Below are positions 10,245-20,498 of a stretch of 64,000 nt of DNA, in pieces. Position 1 is the stretch's first letter. Each line of letters begins with the position of its first letter. The notes beneath the pieces were generated by a model, which did no database searches, had not been told where the DNA came from, and saw only the letters and a program-made list of their open reading frames with translations. The stretch comes from Platycnemis pennipes (lineage: Eukaryota > Arthropoda > Insecta > Odonata > Platycnemididae): assembly GCA_933228895.1 (NCBI GenBank), contig OW121857.1, positions 9,610,001-9,674,000 on the forward strand, written 5' to 3'. The position numbers were made by a program, and so were the translations under genes.

Positions 10245-10975
10245 CAAAGCTTTTTTATTTTTTTATTTTAAAGAAAGATGACCACATACAGCAATGATGC
10301 CATTTAATAGTGGCAAATAACAGTACATACATTTTATAACATATAACTAACTACTTGTGTTCAACCCGAAGGTTGGTTTTTGATGGGTGAGGGTAGAGCT
10401 CACCCTTTACTAAGCCAGTGGCGTGTGAAATTCACACATTCAGGGTAGGGGGGCCAGTTCCTTTCCCTGGGCCACCTGCGATTTCCTACAGTTCTGACAC
10501 ACAGAAAATTGAAACGCGAGGATTATAGGTGGGGGTGTCCAGAAACCAGGCTCTTGCCCGGGATTTGAACCTCCGAACGGTAGCTCAGCGCTCTACCCAC
10601 TAGGCCACCACGACCCCTTTTATAACATATACAAGAAAAAAATAAAATAAAAGTAACAGGAAACAAATAGTAGGGAAGGCTATTCTGGGGACATATGCGA
10701 AATAGAAAGGGTTATAAACGATTTAACTGGGAGTGCAAAGGGACCAATGTGTTGAGGAAGGGAGTTCAATCGAGAGGAGAGACGGAAAAAAAAGAGAAAT
10801 TTTAGTAATCGAAAGTCTGGGAATGGGCATATTGAGTAAAGGATGAGAACGGGTGGGGCGGGAAGGAACTTTGAAGTTGACATAGGAGAGCAAATCGAGT
10901 CAGTCGATGGTGGAATTCAGAGTATTATAAATTAGTTTTGAGTCTGCTGTGAGTCTAAGGGTGCTAAGATGGAGA
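10245..10975 (-). mobile_element. LINE family G 3' part, interrupted by SINE-1
   Basis: Read on the minus strand, bases 10975-10632 encode a decayed reverse transcriptase C-terminus (NFKVPSRPTRSHPLLNMPIP across a frame change, then SRLNSLPQHIGPFALPV). The non-coding 3' end continues on the other side of a SINE-1 insertion, with ATTAAATGGCATCATTGCTG at 10287-10306 and an AATAAAAAAATAAA tail near 10255. The SINE interrupts it at 10346-10617 with a 14-bp duplicated target. Confidence 0.7.
10346..10617 (-). mobile_element. SINE-1, complete copy with 14-bp target duplication
   Basis: The tRNA-like head lies at the right on the minus strand: A box region TGGCCTAGTGGGTAGAGC (10591-10609) and B box GGTTCAAATCC (near 10561-10571). 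The body ends in a short tail at 10346-10359. The 14-bp sequence TTTTATAACATATA flanks it at 10332-10345 and 10618-10631. This is a clear target-site duplication, so both ends are fixed and the copy is relatively young. Confidence 0.92.
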
Positions 10976-11363
10976 GGGAGGAGATAAAGGATTGGTGGAC
11001 ATGTTACGAAAATGTAAAATCTATTTTTAACTATTTTAGCAAAGAAATTGCAGACACGATAACGAGATTACACAACATCACATCGTCTAGGTAGGTGTCG
11101 CGGAGAGATATTGATCGTGAACAAGGTCACATCATGTGGTGTACAAATGATTTTACAAAAACAGAACGTGATGGAGGTGGAGAACGAAATTCGGCCATGA
11201 AAAAGAGACCGCCGTGAATGATTCGTCATCAAGAAGCACTGAACGTCAACGCCACTAGATCCACATTGACAGCGGGGGACTTTCCGTGCCTTCGAACACG
11301 CGAGATTCCTTAAATTAACAAGATTCCTCAGACAACTTGACTCAAGCAGTCGCGAGCCAACCT
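10976..11363. other. No recognisable gene
   Basis: Mixed-composition DNA between LINE G and MITE-3. Nothing is recognised. Confidence 0.45.
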
Positions 11364-12111
11364 CCTTAAGACCGTTTTACACGGTCATTGAAACTGCGCA
11401 AGTTGATGTTGATTCCGTTTGAGCAGTCGTCTGCTTAAGTCCGTGACGTAGTAAATTGCGAGGACGCTTGCTTGACAGCTTTACACGGCGCAATCGTCGG
11501 TGCATTATGTCAGTGACAGTATACCATTCAGTAGCGGTAATACCGTCACTATATCGCATAACGTCAAGATCTGTTAAGTAGCAATTAATTGGACGTTAAC
11601 GATACGATAAATTACCACCACTTTAAAATATGTTTTAAGCCATAGTCTAAACATAATAGTGGAGACCCTAGTCCCGTATAATTAGCCCAACATTTTCACC
11701 ACGAACGAACGGATGTGGGCCAAGGTAAAAGATTCTTCCTTTACGCACGAAATTTAAGCTTCCACAAGATTAATCGCCCAGCTCATCATTATTGCACTTT
11801 ATTCACTAACTAAGGAGTTGAGTGCAAACAAAAACACCCAACTCAATCTTCAACAATCTATTCCATTGCTAGAATTCCCCAGACAGTTTGTTGCCGCTAC
11901 ATCTTCAACATCCATTGAGAGAAATAAACTTTTAACTTGCGCGAACGCATAAATCAGATTAGAACATGTTCTAATTTGCTCGCAAAAGCGTTCGCGCAGT
12001 GGCGCTGCCAAGTCCTCGCAAATCGTCGCTTTACACGGCGCAATATTTCTTGCGCAAGTGTTCTCGCAACAGACTGCGCAGTATCAATGACCGCGTAAAA
12101 CGGCCTTTTAA
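11364..12111. mobile_element. MITE-3, 748-bp TIR element
   Basis: The left end CCTTAAGACCGTTTTACACG matches the complement of the right end at 12073-12111, with inverted similarity over about 38 bases including GGTCATTGA and CTGCGCA. The outer motif resembles that of MITE-2, suggesting one superfamily. The centre repeats CTTTACACGGCGCAAT at about 11480 and 12029. No transposase is present. Confidence 0.75.
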
Positions 12112-12446
12112 ACATCTACATCTACACAACACCCTGCAAGCCACCACGAGGGTGTGTGGCAGGGGGTGATCTCTCACCAAACATGCACCACATATCATGC
12201 ACCAAAAAGGAACAGTACCAATATAGCAGTCAGAACAACACTATTTAAAAAAAAGATACAAATTGCCAAGCAAACACGCAAAAACATTCTGTTAGTAGGG
12301 CTAGCCCCAAGTACTCATACCAACATGCAGCCACCAATGCCATTTATTGCCACTCTCCGACAGGACACATCCACCGCCATTCGCATCTCCAATTGTTCGA
12401 GGGAAAAAGGACACTTTGAATCTATCAGTTCGGCAATCAATTAAGT
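12112..12446 (-). mobile_element. LINE family A, short 3' copy
   Basis: On the minus strand the copy runs from a few coding bases (the LIDRFKVSFFPRTI region) through the 3' UTR to the tail at 12112. It abuts the right end of MITE-3 almost exactly. Confidence 0.8.
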
Positions 12447-12849
12447 CTCAAGCACATTAGAGTCTCAAGCACCGAGACAAAAACATCGTAAAAGTAGATC
12501 GCATTCCGTAAACTTGGGTAGTTGTACTACATTTTAAGCCCCTTTTCATAACCATATATTCCTTCATAAGTACCAGCAACAGGACTACTCATATGAATTC
12601 AGGTTTATTTTTAACCCGATTACATAATTATCATGCGTCGTCACACTACCGACCAGGCTACCGCAGCCGGCATGCACACTTGGAATGGCAAAACTAACTA
12701 TCACAACAAATTTGATTTTATGGATCACAATACATTCTGTCAATACATAATCGCCTGAAAGAAAATACAAACCTCTCTCAAGGATCAGCCAAAATTAAGG
12801 AAATCTACATCTACATTTTTAAAGATCCAGAGCATGCGATGAATCCATG
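12447..12849. other. No recognisable gene
   Basis: AT-rich. A stray CTACATCTACAT at about 12806-12817 resembles the LINE tail repeat but has no hairpin beside it. Nothing else is seen. Confidence 0.45.
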
Positions 12850-13330
12850 CGATTTGGGTGGGCGAATGCCACAGTTTCCCGAGAATCCCACGCAAACGAG
12901 AAGAATCGAAGATCAGGCAGGCGGCGTCACGTGACGTGTGGTTGGGGAGATGAGAGGGAGCGTCACGGGACGCTCTGTCCCTGGCTGAGAAGAGAAGGCT
13001 CCAAGTTTGGGGAACGTTCCATCCGGAGAAGGAGAGACTCGTTCGGGAACGGAAATAGTGAAGACGGGGGACGGGGAGGCTGCCAAGTTCAACACTCAGT
13101 CTACGTGCCGATCGAGGGAGAGCAGGGTCACGTGACGGGGAAGGTCATGTGAGAGGGGGATGAGAGGTCACGCGCCAGTCGAATCACACAGTCTTCACGC
13201 GGCCGTGACGCCCAGAGGGGGAGGAGATCGCGTGAAGGGGACGTGACGGGTGGACGTCACGCCTCGGCGCGCACACGTCGAGGGAGAAGCAGATCGGCAC
13301 ATCAAAAGTGAAGACGACTTCCTTTTGAAA
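12850..13330. promoter_or_regulatory. GC-rich block with repeated TCACG/CGTGA motifs
   Basis: The palindrome GTCACGTGAC occurs twice (12926-12935 and 13127-13136). Near variants GTCACGGGAC, GTCATGTGAG, GTCACGCG, CGTGACGGG and GACGTCACG occur between and after them. CACGTG is the core site of E-box bHLH proteins such as Max, USF and TFEB/MITF, and GTCACGTGAC is the site named CLEAR in vertebrates. The block is purine-rich on the + strand and shows no credible ORF. A regulatory role is inferred only. Confidence 0.35.
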
Positions 13331-13377
13331 CGGGCAGCGGTAACGCGATCTAAGAATTTCACCTTGAATACAATGTT

Positions 13378-13530
13378 CATCTACATCTACAAGATACCCT
13401 GCAAGCCACCTCAAGGGTGTGTGGCAGGGGGTGAAGATCACCAAGCATGCACTACGGAAATGCAAACAAGCAACTATAGGGTCTCATGCAACTAGATTGT
13501 TAGTATCTATAATATTTAAGGGGTTAAATG
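13378..13530 (-). mobile_element. LINE family C 3' tail fragment
   Basis: The tail CATCTACATCTACAAGATAC, the hairpin with loop CTTGA and about 100 bases of family C 3' UTR (CAACTATAGGGTCTCATGCA near 13470) are present. There is no coding sequence. Confidence 0.8.
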
Positions 13531-13617
13531 TTAAGTTAATGTTAATGCAATGTTAAGTTACCTAGTTGAAAGGATTCCAGCTGTAACACAGTAGTAATGC
13601 TCCACACATAATTTAAT

Positions 13618-13888
13618 ATCACTCACTCACTCAGTGATTCAACCCAAATGTTGATAGGTGAGAGTAGAGCTCACCCCGTACTAAGCCGTGAAATTCACAC
13701 ACATTCAGGGTAGGGGGGCCAGTTCCTTTCCCTGGGCCACCTGCGATTTCCTACGAAGTTCTGACACGCAGAAAATCGAATCGAGAGGATTTTTAGATTG
13801 GGAGTGCCCAGAAAGGCTCTTGCCCGGGATTTGAACTCGGGTACCTCCGGTAGCTCAGAGCTCTACCCACTAGGCCACCACGACCCCC
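13618..13888 (-). mobile_element. SINE-1, near-complete copy
   Basis: Minus-strand head with A box TGGCCTAGTGGGTAGAGC (13862-13880) and B box CCGAGTTCAAATCC (13827-13840), then the family body and a GAGTGAGTGAGTGA tail. There is a small deletion near 13660 relative to the copy at 10346. No flanking repeat was found; the right flank is Penelope-like sequence. Confidence 0.8.
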
Positions 13889-14395
13889 TTAATCGACCGA
13901 AATTCAGAGACCGAGTGAAAGAACACAGAACTTCCTATATAAGTAGAAATGGTAACTCAAAATTTGCCGAACATTTGTTTTAACAACCATTTTAGCAATT
14001 TTAATTACGAAATTTTACACACTGTTATTGACAAAGGCTATTAGCTCAAATTTTTAGAACAGTTTGAAATTGTTAACTGTGAAAATATTTTATGCAATGA
14101 CCATGTAATTTTCTCCACCCATTCACCTCTCCTAAAAATCACTGCTTCCCCTTCCCACAGCCCTCCAGCTAATCTCCTTACCCTGGCTGCACATACTCCT
14201 CTACAAAAACAACCTCATAATGAGTGCCTTCCATTTCCGTTTCACCCTAACCAAACCCCCTTTTTTCTCTCACTCTTTCACCTCCTCCCCTTCCACCTTT
14301 TAACCTATGTATACCCAACCGCCACATGACCCCAAACCTAGAAAATGGCACTAAGGGTCCGAATCCCAGGTCGGTTGATATTAAATTAAGTATGG
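13889..14395 (+). mobile_element. Penelope-like element, endonuclease C-terminus and 3' end
   Basis: The reading starts FRDRVKEHRTSY and continues through SKFAEHLF, then in shifted or stopped frames through an ILHTVIDKG-like and an LEQFEIVN-like segment. This order (RxKEH, SKFAxHL, KG, LExxEI) is the C-terminal part of the GIY-YIG endonuclease of Penelope-like retroelements. Near 14347-14380 the sequence GAATCCCAGGTCGG resembles the GAAAC..GGTC end of their hammerhead motifs. The frame is broken and the copy inactive. Confidence 0.6.
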
Positions 14396-14405
14396 AGTAT
14401 TACTA

Positions 14406-15450
14406 ATGTGTTTATTTATGAATATTATTTTGAATTATGCAGATGACTGCAAAATCTTTAAACAAATTGAATACCCTAGTGACTGCTTTGCTCTGCAGAA
14501 GGCTCTTGATGCACTAGACCTATGGTCTAAGAAATGGTGTCTAAAACTTAATCCAACCAAGTCTACTATCCTGCCTTTCTCTTTACGGAAATCTATCCAG
14601 AGTCATAGTTTAAGACACTCTGGGCATAATATTCCTTCAGTCACCTCGCAGAGAGATTTAGGGGTTATTTTTGACTCTAAGCTGCTCTTCCGTGAACACA
14701 TAAAATCCATTGCCGCACGTGCTATGTCGTTGGGCATCATTATGTAGATGTAGATGTATCGCTACCGAGAAGTTTCCGATTTAATTGCTCTACGCACCTT
14801 TTTCTTTTCCTGTGTCTCTCCGGTCCTGGAATACTGCAGCCAAATCTGGGCTACGGCCCCACCTTCTTCACTAAAGCTCCTTGAACGCCCGTTTAATTTT
14901 TTCCTGTCTGTTGTCCGCTACCGCCACAAGCCTTTCCGCAATTTTTCCCTCAATATGATTAGATCCTCTCTTGGTATTGCGACTCTAGCTGATCGCCGTG
15001 TCCTCAATGACAGGAGACTCTTCATAAATATTATTAATGGCAAATACAGATCATCTGACCTTCTTTCCCTTTTCCCGCTTCGTGTTCCTTCGCGCACGAC
15101 AAGGTTGAGTGACCTTTTTCACTGTTTCACCCCACGCCTTTCTGTCTCTAAACGTTCTTTTCTATTCAGACTCCCTTCTTCCATTAACTCCTTTTCAAAA
15201 TGTGTTCCCAATTTTGATCCTTTTTTTCATCCCTCGTCTATCTCGCACCATCTTCATCGTAATTTTCCCTCTACTCCTCTCTCAACCAATGAATGAATAC
15301 TACCATTTTGTTTGTTATTTGATAATACTGTTGAATATTGTTTTGTTCATTGTTGTCTACAATTTGTTTACTGTTTGTTAACTGTTTTCTTTGTCATTAT
15401 TAGTCCTTTGTAATTGGCCTTGTACTGTTTTTGGACTGCATCAAATAAAT
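14406..15450 (+). mobile_element. LINE family E, reverse transcriptase C-terminal half
   Basis: The translated frame opens with NYADDCKIF, which holds the YADD catalytic motif of reverse transcriptase. KKWCLKLNPTKS and RDLGVIFDSKL follow, typical of Jockey/CR1-like palm and thumb regions, and then a thumb/C-terminal part FFFSCVSPVLEYCSQIWA (14799-14850) to about 15296. The 3' UTR ends in an AAATAAATAAATA tail near 15443. The frame is continuous across 14406-15296 except for two in-frame TAG codons inside a TAGATGTAGATG insertion at 14745-14756. Everything upstream of YADD is missing. This is the best-preserved reverse transcriptase stretch in the window. Confidence 0.85.
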
Positions 15451-15534
15451 AAATATTAGCAACTTCCACATAGTCACGCCTGAAACGATTTCTGAATTCC
15501 AGCTGGACAATCTCTGGGGTGGTTCATTCCATGG

Positions 15535-16044
15535 GTGTACACTAGGGCGGATCGGAAAAATCGATTTTTCGCGGAGAAACTTGGCCCTCTGGAAAAAGTT
15601 GTCAAAGTGACTCAAAATGAGGCCAGAAAAATTTGGGAACTCTAGGTCAACCCTAGACCCTCGCGCCGTGGCCATTTATGGGGATGGGGGCTGAAAATGG
15701 AAAAAGTCATGTTTTTAAATCGGTTCCCCATGGAATTTGTCGAGTTGCGGCCCTTTAGGGCAAAAATTTCGTCCATTTGTACGTATCTGCAGCCGTTAAG
15801 CCGCAAATCGTCTATTTTGAGTGCGCGGCCGCTCGTAGTATGCACCGCCCACGCAGCGTCGCGGCGCTACGCTCCGAAGGCCGCTCGAGCGTCTCCTGTC
15901 GGCTCGCGCCTCCTGCCCGGTCGCTGCGAACGCAGCAAAACTCATCACGGATGCGTCTTCCGTCGGTGATCTCATTAATATTAGATAATTAAACAATTTC
16001 AAGGTAATAACAATTACGAAGGAACTGTATGAAAGTAATATAAC
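15535..16044 (+). repeat. Left long inverted arm of the 3.55-kb transposon
   Basis: Contains AAAAATCGATTTTTC near the tip, a CpG-rich middle with GCGGCCGCTCG (about 15826), and an AT-rich inner end. A 90-codon open frame (15697-15969) has a counterpart of the same length in the right arm at 18654-18926 on the minus strand. That reflects arm identity and need not mean coding. Confidence 0.9.
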
Positions 16045-16466
16045 CCTACATACTAAACCTTTTTTCCTGTCCCGTCCACATAAACGAATTGACAGTACTA
16101 ACTTTTAAAGAAGTGATAAAATATTTTTTTTATGTTCGCGACGTATTGATACAAAAGCGCAGGAAGGGAGCCTACGGTTTATCAAGTAGTCTGGTGGCGT
16201 AAAAAGTGTCCGAACTTTGGAGACGCATCTTTATTCCAATCATTCCGAAACATGGTGTGATTAAAATGATTATACGGTACCATACGACGTACTACGGCTT
16301 AAGAAAAAATGCAAGCAAGCCTACGAAAGGTGCCAAATCGATAACAAATTAATATATTTTGAAATGAATCCCAGAAACTATGTGATATTTGTGCGTTTCA
16401 GTGCTAAAGAATTAACGAGTGTAAATTTAGAAAGAGGATACAGTTCTCCCAAATGAAGCGGCATTT

Positions 16467-18100
16467 TTGAGGGAGCAAAGGACAAAACGAAAGATGGTAT
16501 CCGGTGAATTGGATGCCTCAGTAATTCGACGATTAAAGAAAAACCTCAGAAGAGGATCGTCGGAGAGCATCGACTCAAAATCTTTCATTCTTGAAGAGGT
16601 AAAAAGTGAGCATCAAGAATTTTTTTCCGCCACATCTCGAGAAAACTCAACCGACGAGGAACCAACCGACTTGGACCTCAACGTTCCTAATACGATTAGG
16701 AATGAAAATCAACCTGGACCTCCTTCGGGGCAAAGGCGTCTTCAATTGTCAACTGTGGCGGAGGTATATGCTAGTTTTGGTGACTTGTCCCTCAGAGCAG
16801 CAGCAATGATCGTCAGCGCAACTGTATCCGACGCAAAGCTCAAAACTCCGGAAGACACGTGAAAGGTAGTGGACCGGCATTACTTACGAAGACAGAAAAA
16901 GAAGATGCTAGATTCAGTAAAAGCAAAGACAGATAAATAAAAAAATACAATTGAAGGTCTGTATTTTGACGGCAGAGAGGATGAAACAAACTGCAGAAAA
17001 TAGGCAAGAGGACTTACCCATCTAAGGTTAGGGAGGGACATATCGTGTTAGTTGGAGGTGGCTCCCAATTTTTCGGTTTTGTCTCCCCCACAGGAGGATT
17101 TGCAAGAAACATCATATCTGCATTTTCTTGATTTTTGCGAAAGAAAATATTGAACTTTCAAATTTAAAAGTGATTGGATGCGATGGCACCAAAGTGAATA
17201 CATGTCAGGAAGGAAGCGTCATCCGTTTTCTGGAAGCAAAACTCCGACGTCCCTTACAGTGGTCTATTTGCCAATTTCACTTGATTGACTTAACACTGCG
17301 GCAGTTGGTAGAAACATTATACGGGCAAACTAAGGGCCCAAATTTGTTTGCAAGACCTATTGTCTCCACCCTTCAAGACTGCCACACTCTTGATATCATA
17401 CGATTCGAGCCAGTTCCAACAAAATTGTCCCACGAAGAAGACTTGAGATTGCTGAGCAGTGACCAGCAGTATCTTCGGGAAATTTATAATGCTGTGGCCA
17501 AAGGATTTCGCTCGGAAAATTTGGTCAGATAAACTCCAAAAAATGTGGCTCATTCTCGTTAGCTCACTACGGCCAGCCGACAACTGAGGCTATAAGTGTC
17601 CACTAAAATTCATGCGCCAATTTATAAAATCTAGTGTCATTCAAAAAGTATACGCACCTGTCTGATTTTCAGTGAAAAAAAACCATTGTATACACGCTGG
17701 TGCTGTAAATTTATGGAAATTGTTAAATTGATCAAGATATCTACCAGTAGATTTAAAAGAGTCATTGATCCTGTTATTCAGAGAAACAGTTTTTTCGGGC
17801 ACTCAGAAAATTCACTCCTCCCGATGATTGCTGACAATGGAGAGGAAGTGTAAGAGATTCGTGGAAAATAATCTTAAGAGGCATGAAGAAATACGCGTGC
17901 GACGAAAATCCAAGAACTTTTGAGTTAACAGATTTTAAATTTGATGTAGAAGACTACAAGCTGCTGATAAAATGGGACGAGAACACCGACTCGCGCTCTA
18001 TCGCATCTCACGACTGAAGAAAGTCGATAATTATTTGAGTAATGCTCAACTGTGGAACGCAATTGTCCTTGTCACACGCAAGCTTTTGAAATATTTGTAA
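16467..18100 (+). pseudogene. Decayed transposase-like protein
   Basis: The N-terminal part is open for 131 codons (16467-16862) and basic at the start (VIRRLKKNLRR). After stops and a frame change, VVDRHYLRRQKKK and YFDGREDETN can be read. A 134-codon stretch at 17128-17532 contains VIGCDGTKVNTCQEGSVIR and LRRPLQWSICQFHLIDL. Fragments resembling FxHPENxLLxMxxD (about 17797-17840) and TDFKFDVEDYKLLIKW (about 17929-17975) follow. I recall the CDGTxVNTG, RPLQWxxCxxHxxEL and C-terminal motifs from predicted proteins of many invertebrates, but I know no established function or superfamily name. Its place between long inverted arms argues for the transposase of this element. Several frame breaks make it inactive. 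Confidence 0.65.
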
Positions 18101-18580
18101 AAGAGGTAACCCAAGCTTCATTGGCATCCGCAACAACGACAGACAATAAGAAATACAGAAAATACTAGAAAGCAGAACCAAAATGCCAACCTTCAAAACC
18201 TAGTCTCAGTTCATGCTGTGATAGAGTAAGTTTTACATTTATCTGCTCGACTTCAAAAATAAAAAAAATCGATAATGACTTTTAGTGTTCAATGAAAATA
18301 AAGTTTAAAGACGAATACTTGCACACAGATAAACCGACTGGTACTAAAAATGATCACTTTCTTATTTTTTCGATAGCATATAATCTGATAAAGGAAATGC
18401 GTTCCTCTATTCTATGAGTGGGTGTGTGGGCGGGGGAGTTCATAGTGCAGGTACCTCAACGTGGTGAGCTCTGGTAACTACTTTAATTATTTTTGCATTC
18501 TTTCTCCATACTGAAAATTAATAGTAAAAGTAGGCTAAAAATCGAGGAGTGTTTCTTAACTCCCTGAATGATGACGGTGT

Positions 18581-19088
18581 GTTATATTTCTTTCATACAG
18601 TTCTTCCGTAATTGTTATTACCTGGAAACTGTTTAATTATCTAATATTAATGATCAACGACGGAAGACGCATCCGTGATGAGTTTTGCTGCTTTCGCGGC
18701 GACCGGGCAGGAGGCGCGAGCCGACAGGAGACGCTCGAGCGGCCTTCGGAGCGTAGCGCCGCGACGCTGCGTGGGCGGTGCATATTATGCGCGGCCGCGC
18801 ACTCAAAATAGACGATTTGTGGCTTAACGGCTGCAGATACGTACAAATGGACGAAATTTTTGCCCTAAAGGGCCGCAACTCGACAAATTCCATGGGAAAC
18901 CGATTTAAAAACATGACTTTTTCCATTTTCAGCCCCCATCCCCATAAATGGCCACGGCGCGAGGGTCTAGGGTTGACCTAGAGTTCCCAAATTTTTCTGG
19001 CCTCATTTTGAGTCACTTTGACAACTTTTTCCAGAGGGCCAAGTTTCTCCGCGAAAAATCGATTTTTCCGATCCGCCCTAGTGTACAC
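18581..19088 (-). repeat. Right long inverted arm of the 3.55-kb transposon
   Basis: Complement of 15535-16044. Differences are scattered, for example CATATTATGCGCGGCCG here where the left arm has the complement of CGGCCGCTCGTAGTATG. Confidence 0.9.
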
Positions 19089-19136
19089 TCTATCCAATCA
19101 ATGTAATAGCGGAAATATTTATGGATTACTCAGTAA

Positions 19137-19345
19137 TACACTCTGGTGAGGGTGTATGCACTCGGACAATAACTTAAGTACGGCTACTAATCCTCTTTAA
19201 GTGTGGGTGTATGCTCTAGGTAACTGTTGCTGTAATAACTAAACTGAAGTACAGCTGCTAACCCTTATGACAGGTACTCCTGCATGTTTGATCAAGATTC
19301 ACCTTCTGCCACACACTTTTATGGATGATTACAGGATATTGTGTG
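19137..19345 (+). mobile_element. Diverged LINE A/C-type 3' tail
   Basis: The stretch ending CTTCTGCCACACACTTTTAT, GGATGATTACAGGATATTG aligns with the LINE A/C terminal hairpin and tail but carries many substitutions. It represents an old copy. Its last part falls in a 161-bp tandem duplication. Confidence 0.6.
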
Positions 19346-20397
19346 GATACAGGTCAAATAGCTGCTATTGACCTGCGGAACAAGGGATACATCGACGCTT
19401 TACCCTGAAGTACAGCTGCTAACCCTTATGACAGGTACTCCTGCATGTTTGATCAAGATTCACCTTCTGCCACACACTTTTATGGATGATTACAGGATAT
19501 TCTACATCTACATCTACATAATACCCTGCAAGCCACCACAAAGGTGTGTGGCAGGGGGTGATTTCTCACCAAACATTCACTACATTTCATGCATAAAAAA
19601 GGAATAGTATTAATATACTAGTCAGAACTACACTATTTAAAAAAGATAGAAATTGCAAAGCAAACATGCAAAAACATTCTGTTAGTAGGGTTAGCTTTTA
19701 GTACTCATACCAACATGCAGCTACCAATGCTATTCATTGCTACTTTCCGATAGGACATATTTACCGTTATTCGTATCTCTTATTGTGCGAGGGAAAAAGG
19801 ACATTTTGAATCGGTCAGTTCGGCAATCAATTTCTCTAACTTTCTGATTATGGTCCAGTCTGCCATAGTAAGTTGGGGTTCGTAAAATATTTTTAACATC
19901 ATCACTGAAAATATTGCCTTGGAATTTGTGGAAGAGATTAAGTCTAAATTTCAACCTGCGATCTGACAATGATTCCCATTTCAATTCATTTAATAGACTG
20001 GTTACGCTAATATAATTATCGTATCGTCCCTTTACAAATCTTGCCGATCTTCGCTGCACACGTTCAAGTTCATTACTTAGACCGATTTCGTAGGGATCCC
20101 AAACACTGGCAGCATATTCCAAATGAGGTCTAACAAGGGAAAAGTAGCTGATTTCCCGTACATGATCGTCACATTTACCCAATACTCTTTTAATGAAACC
20201 CAGTTTGCGATTCGCTTGACCCGTTATTTCACGAATGTGTTTACCCCAGGAAAGATCATTTGTCAGTCTTATTCCAAGATATTTAATGGATTCCACGTTT
20301 GTTAATTCATTATTACTTATTTTAGTGGATATTGTGTGGATACAGGTCAAATAGCTGCTATTGACCTGCGGAACAAGGGATACATCGACGCTTTACC
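19244..20397. repeat. 161-bp tandem duplication split by a LINE
   Basis: Unit 1 is 19244-19404 (CTGAAGTACAGC to CGCTTTACC). Unit 2 starts at 19405 and is interrupted after 19501 by a family A LINE; its remaining 64 bases resume at 20334 and end at 20397. The two units are nearly identical, so unit 1 acts as an uninterrupted reference for the insertion site. Confidence 0.92.
19502..20326 (-). mobile_element. LINE family A, best-preserved coding copy
   Basis: This 825-base copy on the minus strand has a reading of 206 codons (20350-19730). The first few residues derive from the flank, and the frame otherwise runs from ISNNELTNVESIKYLGIRLT through KHIREITGQANRKLGFIKRV and LVRPHLEYAASVWDPYEIG to CRTDRFKMSFFPRTIRDTN. 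This is the thumb and C-terminal region of a Jockey/CR1-like reverse transcriptase. The tail is at 19502-19519. The 7-bp GGATATT flanks it (19495-19501 and 20327-20333), and unit 1 of the tandem duplication shows the same site empty. It is 5' truncated, lacks the catalytic domain, and looks recent. Confidence 0.95.
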
Positions 20398-20498
20398 TTT
20401 GAGGTGGTGCAGGGACTGAATTACCCCAAGGGTGAAGAAAGATGATAACACAACAGTCCAAAATGTCCAAATATGATTTCCACTCCATGCAAATAATA

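Larger units (their letters stand above)
15535..19088 (+). mobile_element. 3.55-kb DNA transposon with long inverted arms
   Basis: Left arm 15535-16044 and right arm 18581-19088 are inverted copies with only occasional mismatches over about 510 bases. The extreme ends read GTGTACACTAGGGCGG and its complement. If the element proper starts at CACTAGGG (15540) and ends at CCCTAGTG (19083), it is flanked by TA on both sides, but GTGTACAC is itself a palindrome, so the exact duplication is uncertain. The interior (16467-18100) encodes a decayed transposase-like protein on the + strand. The CACTA start recalls CACTA/EnSpm elements, but the protein does not let me assign a superfamily. Confidence 0.9.
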
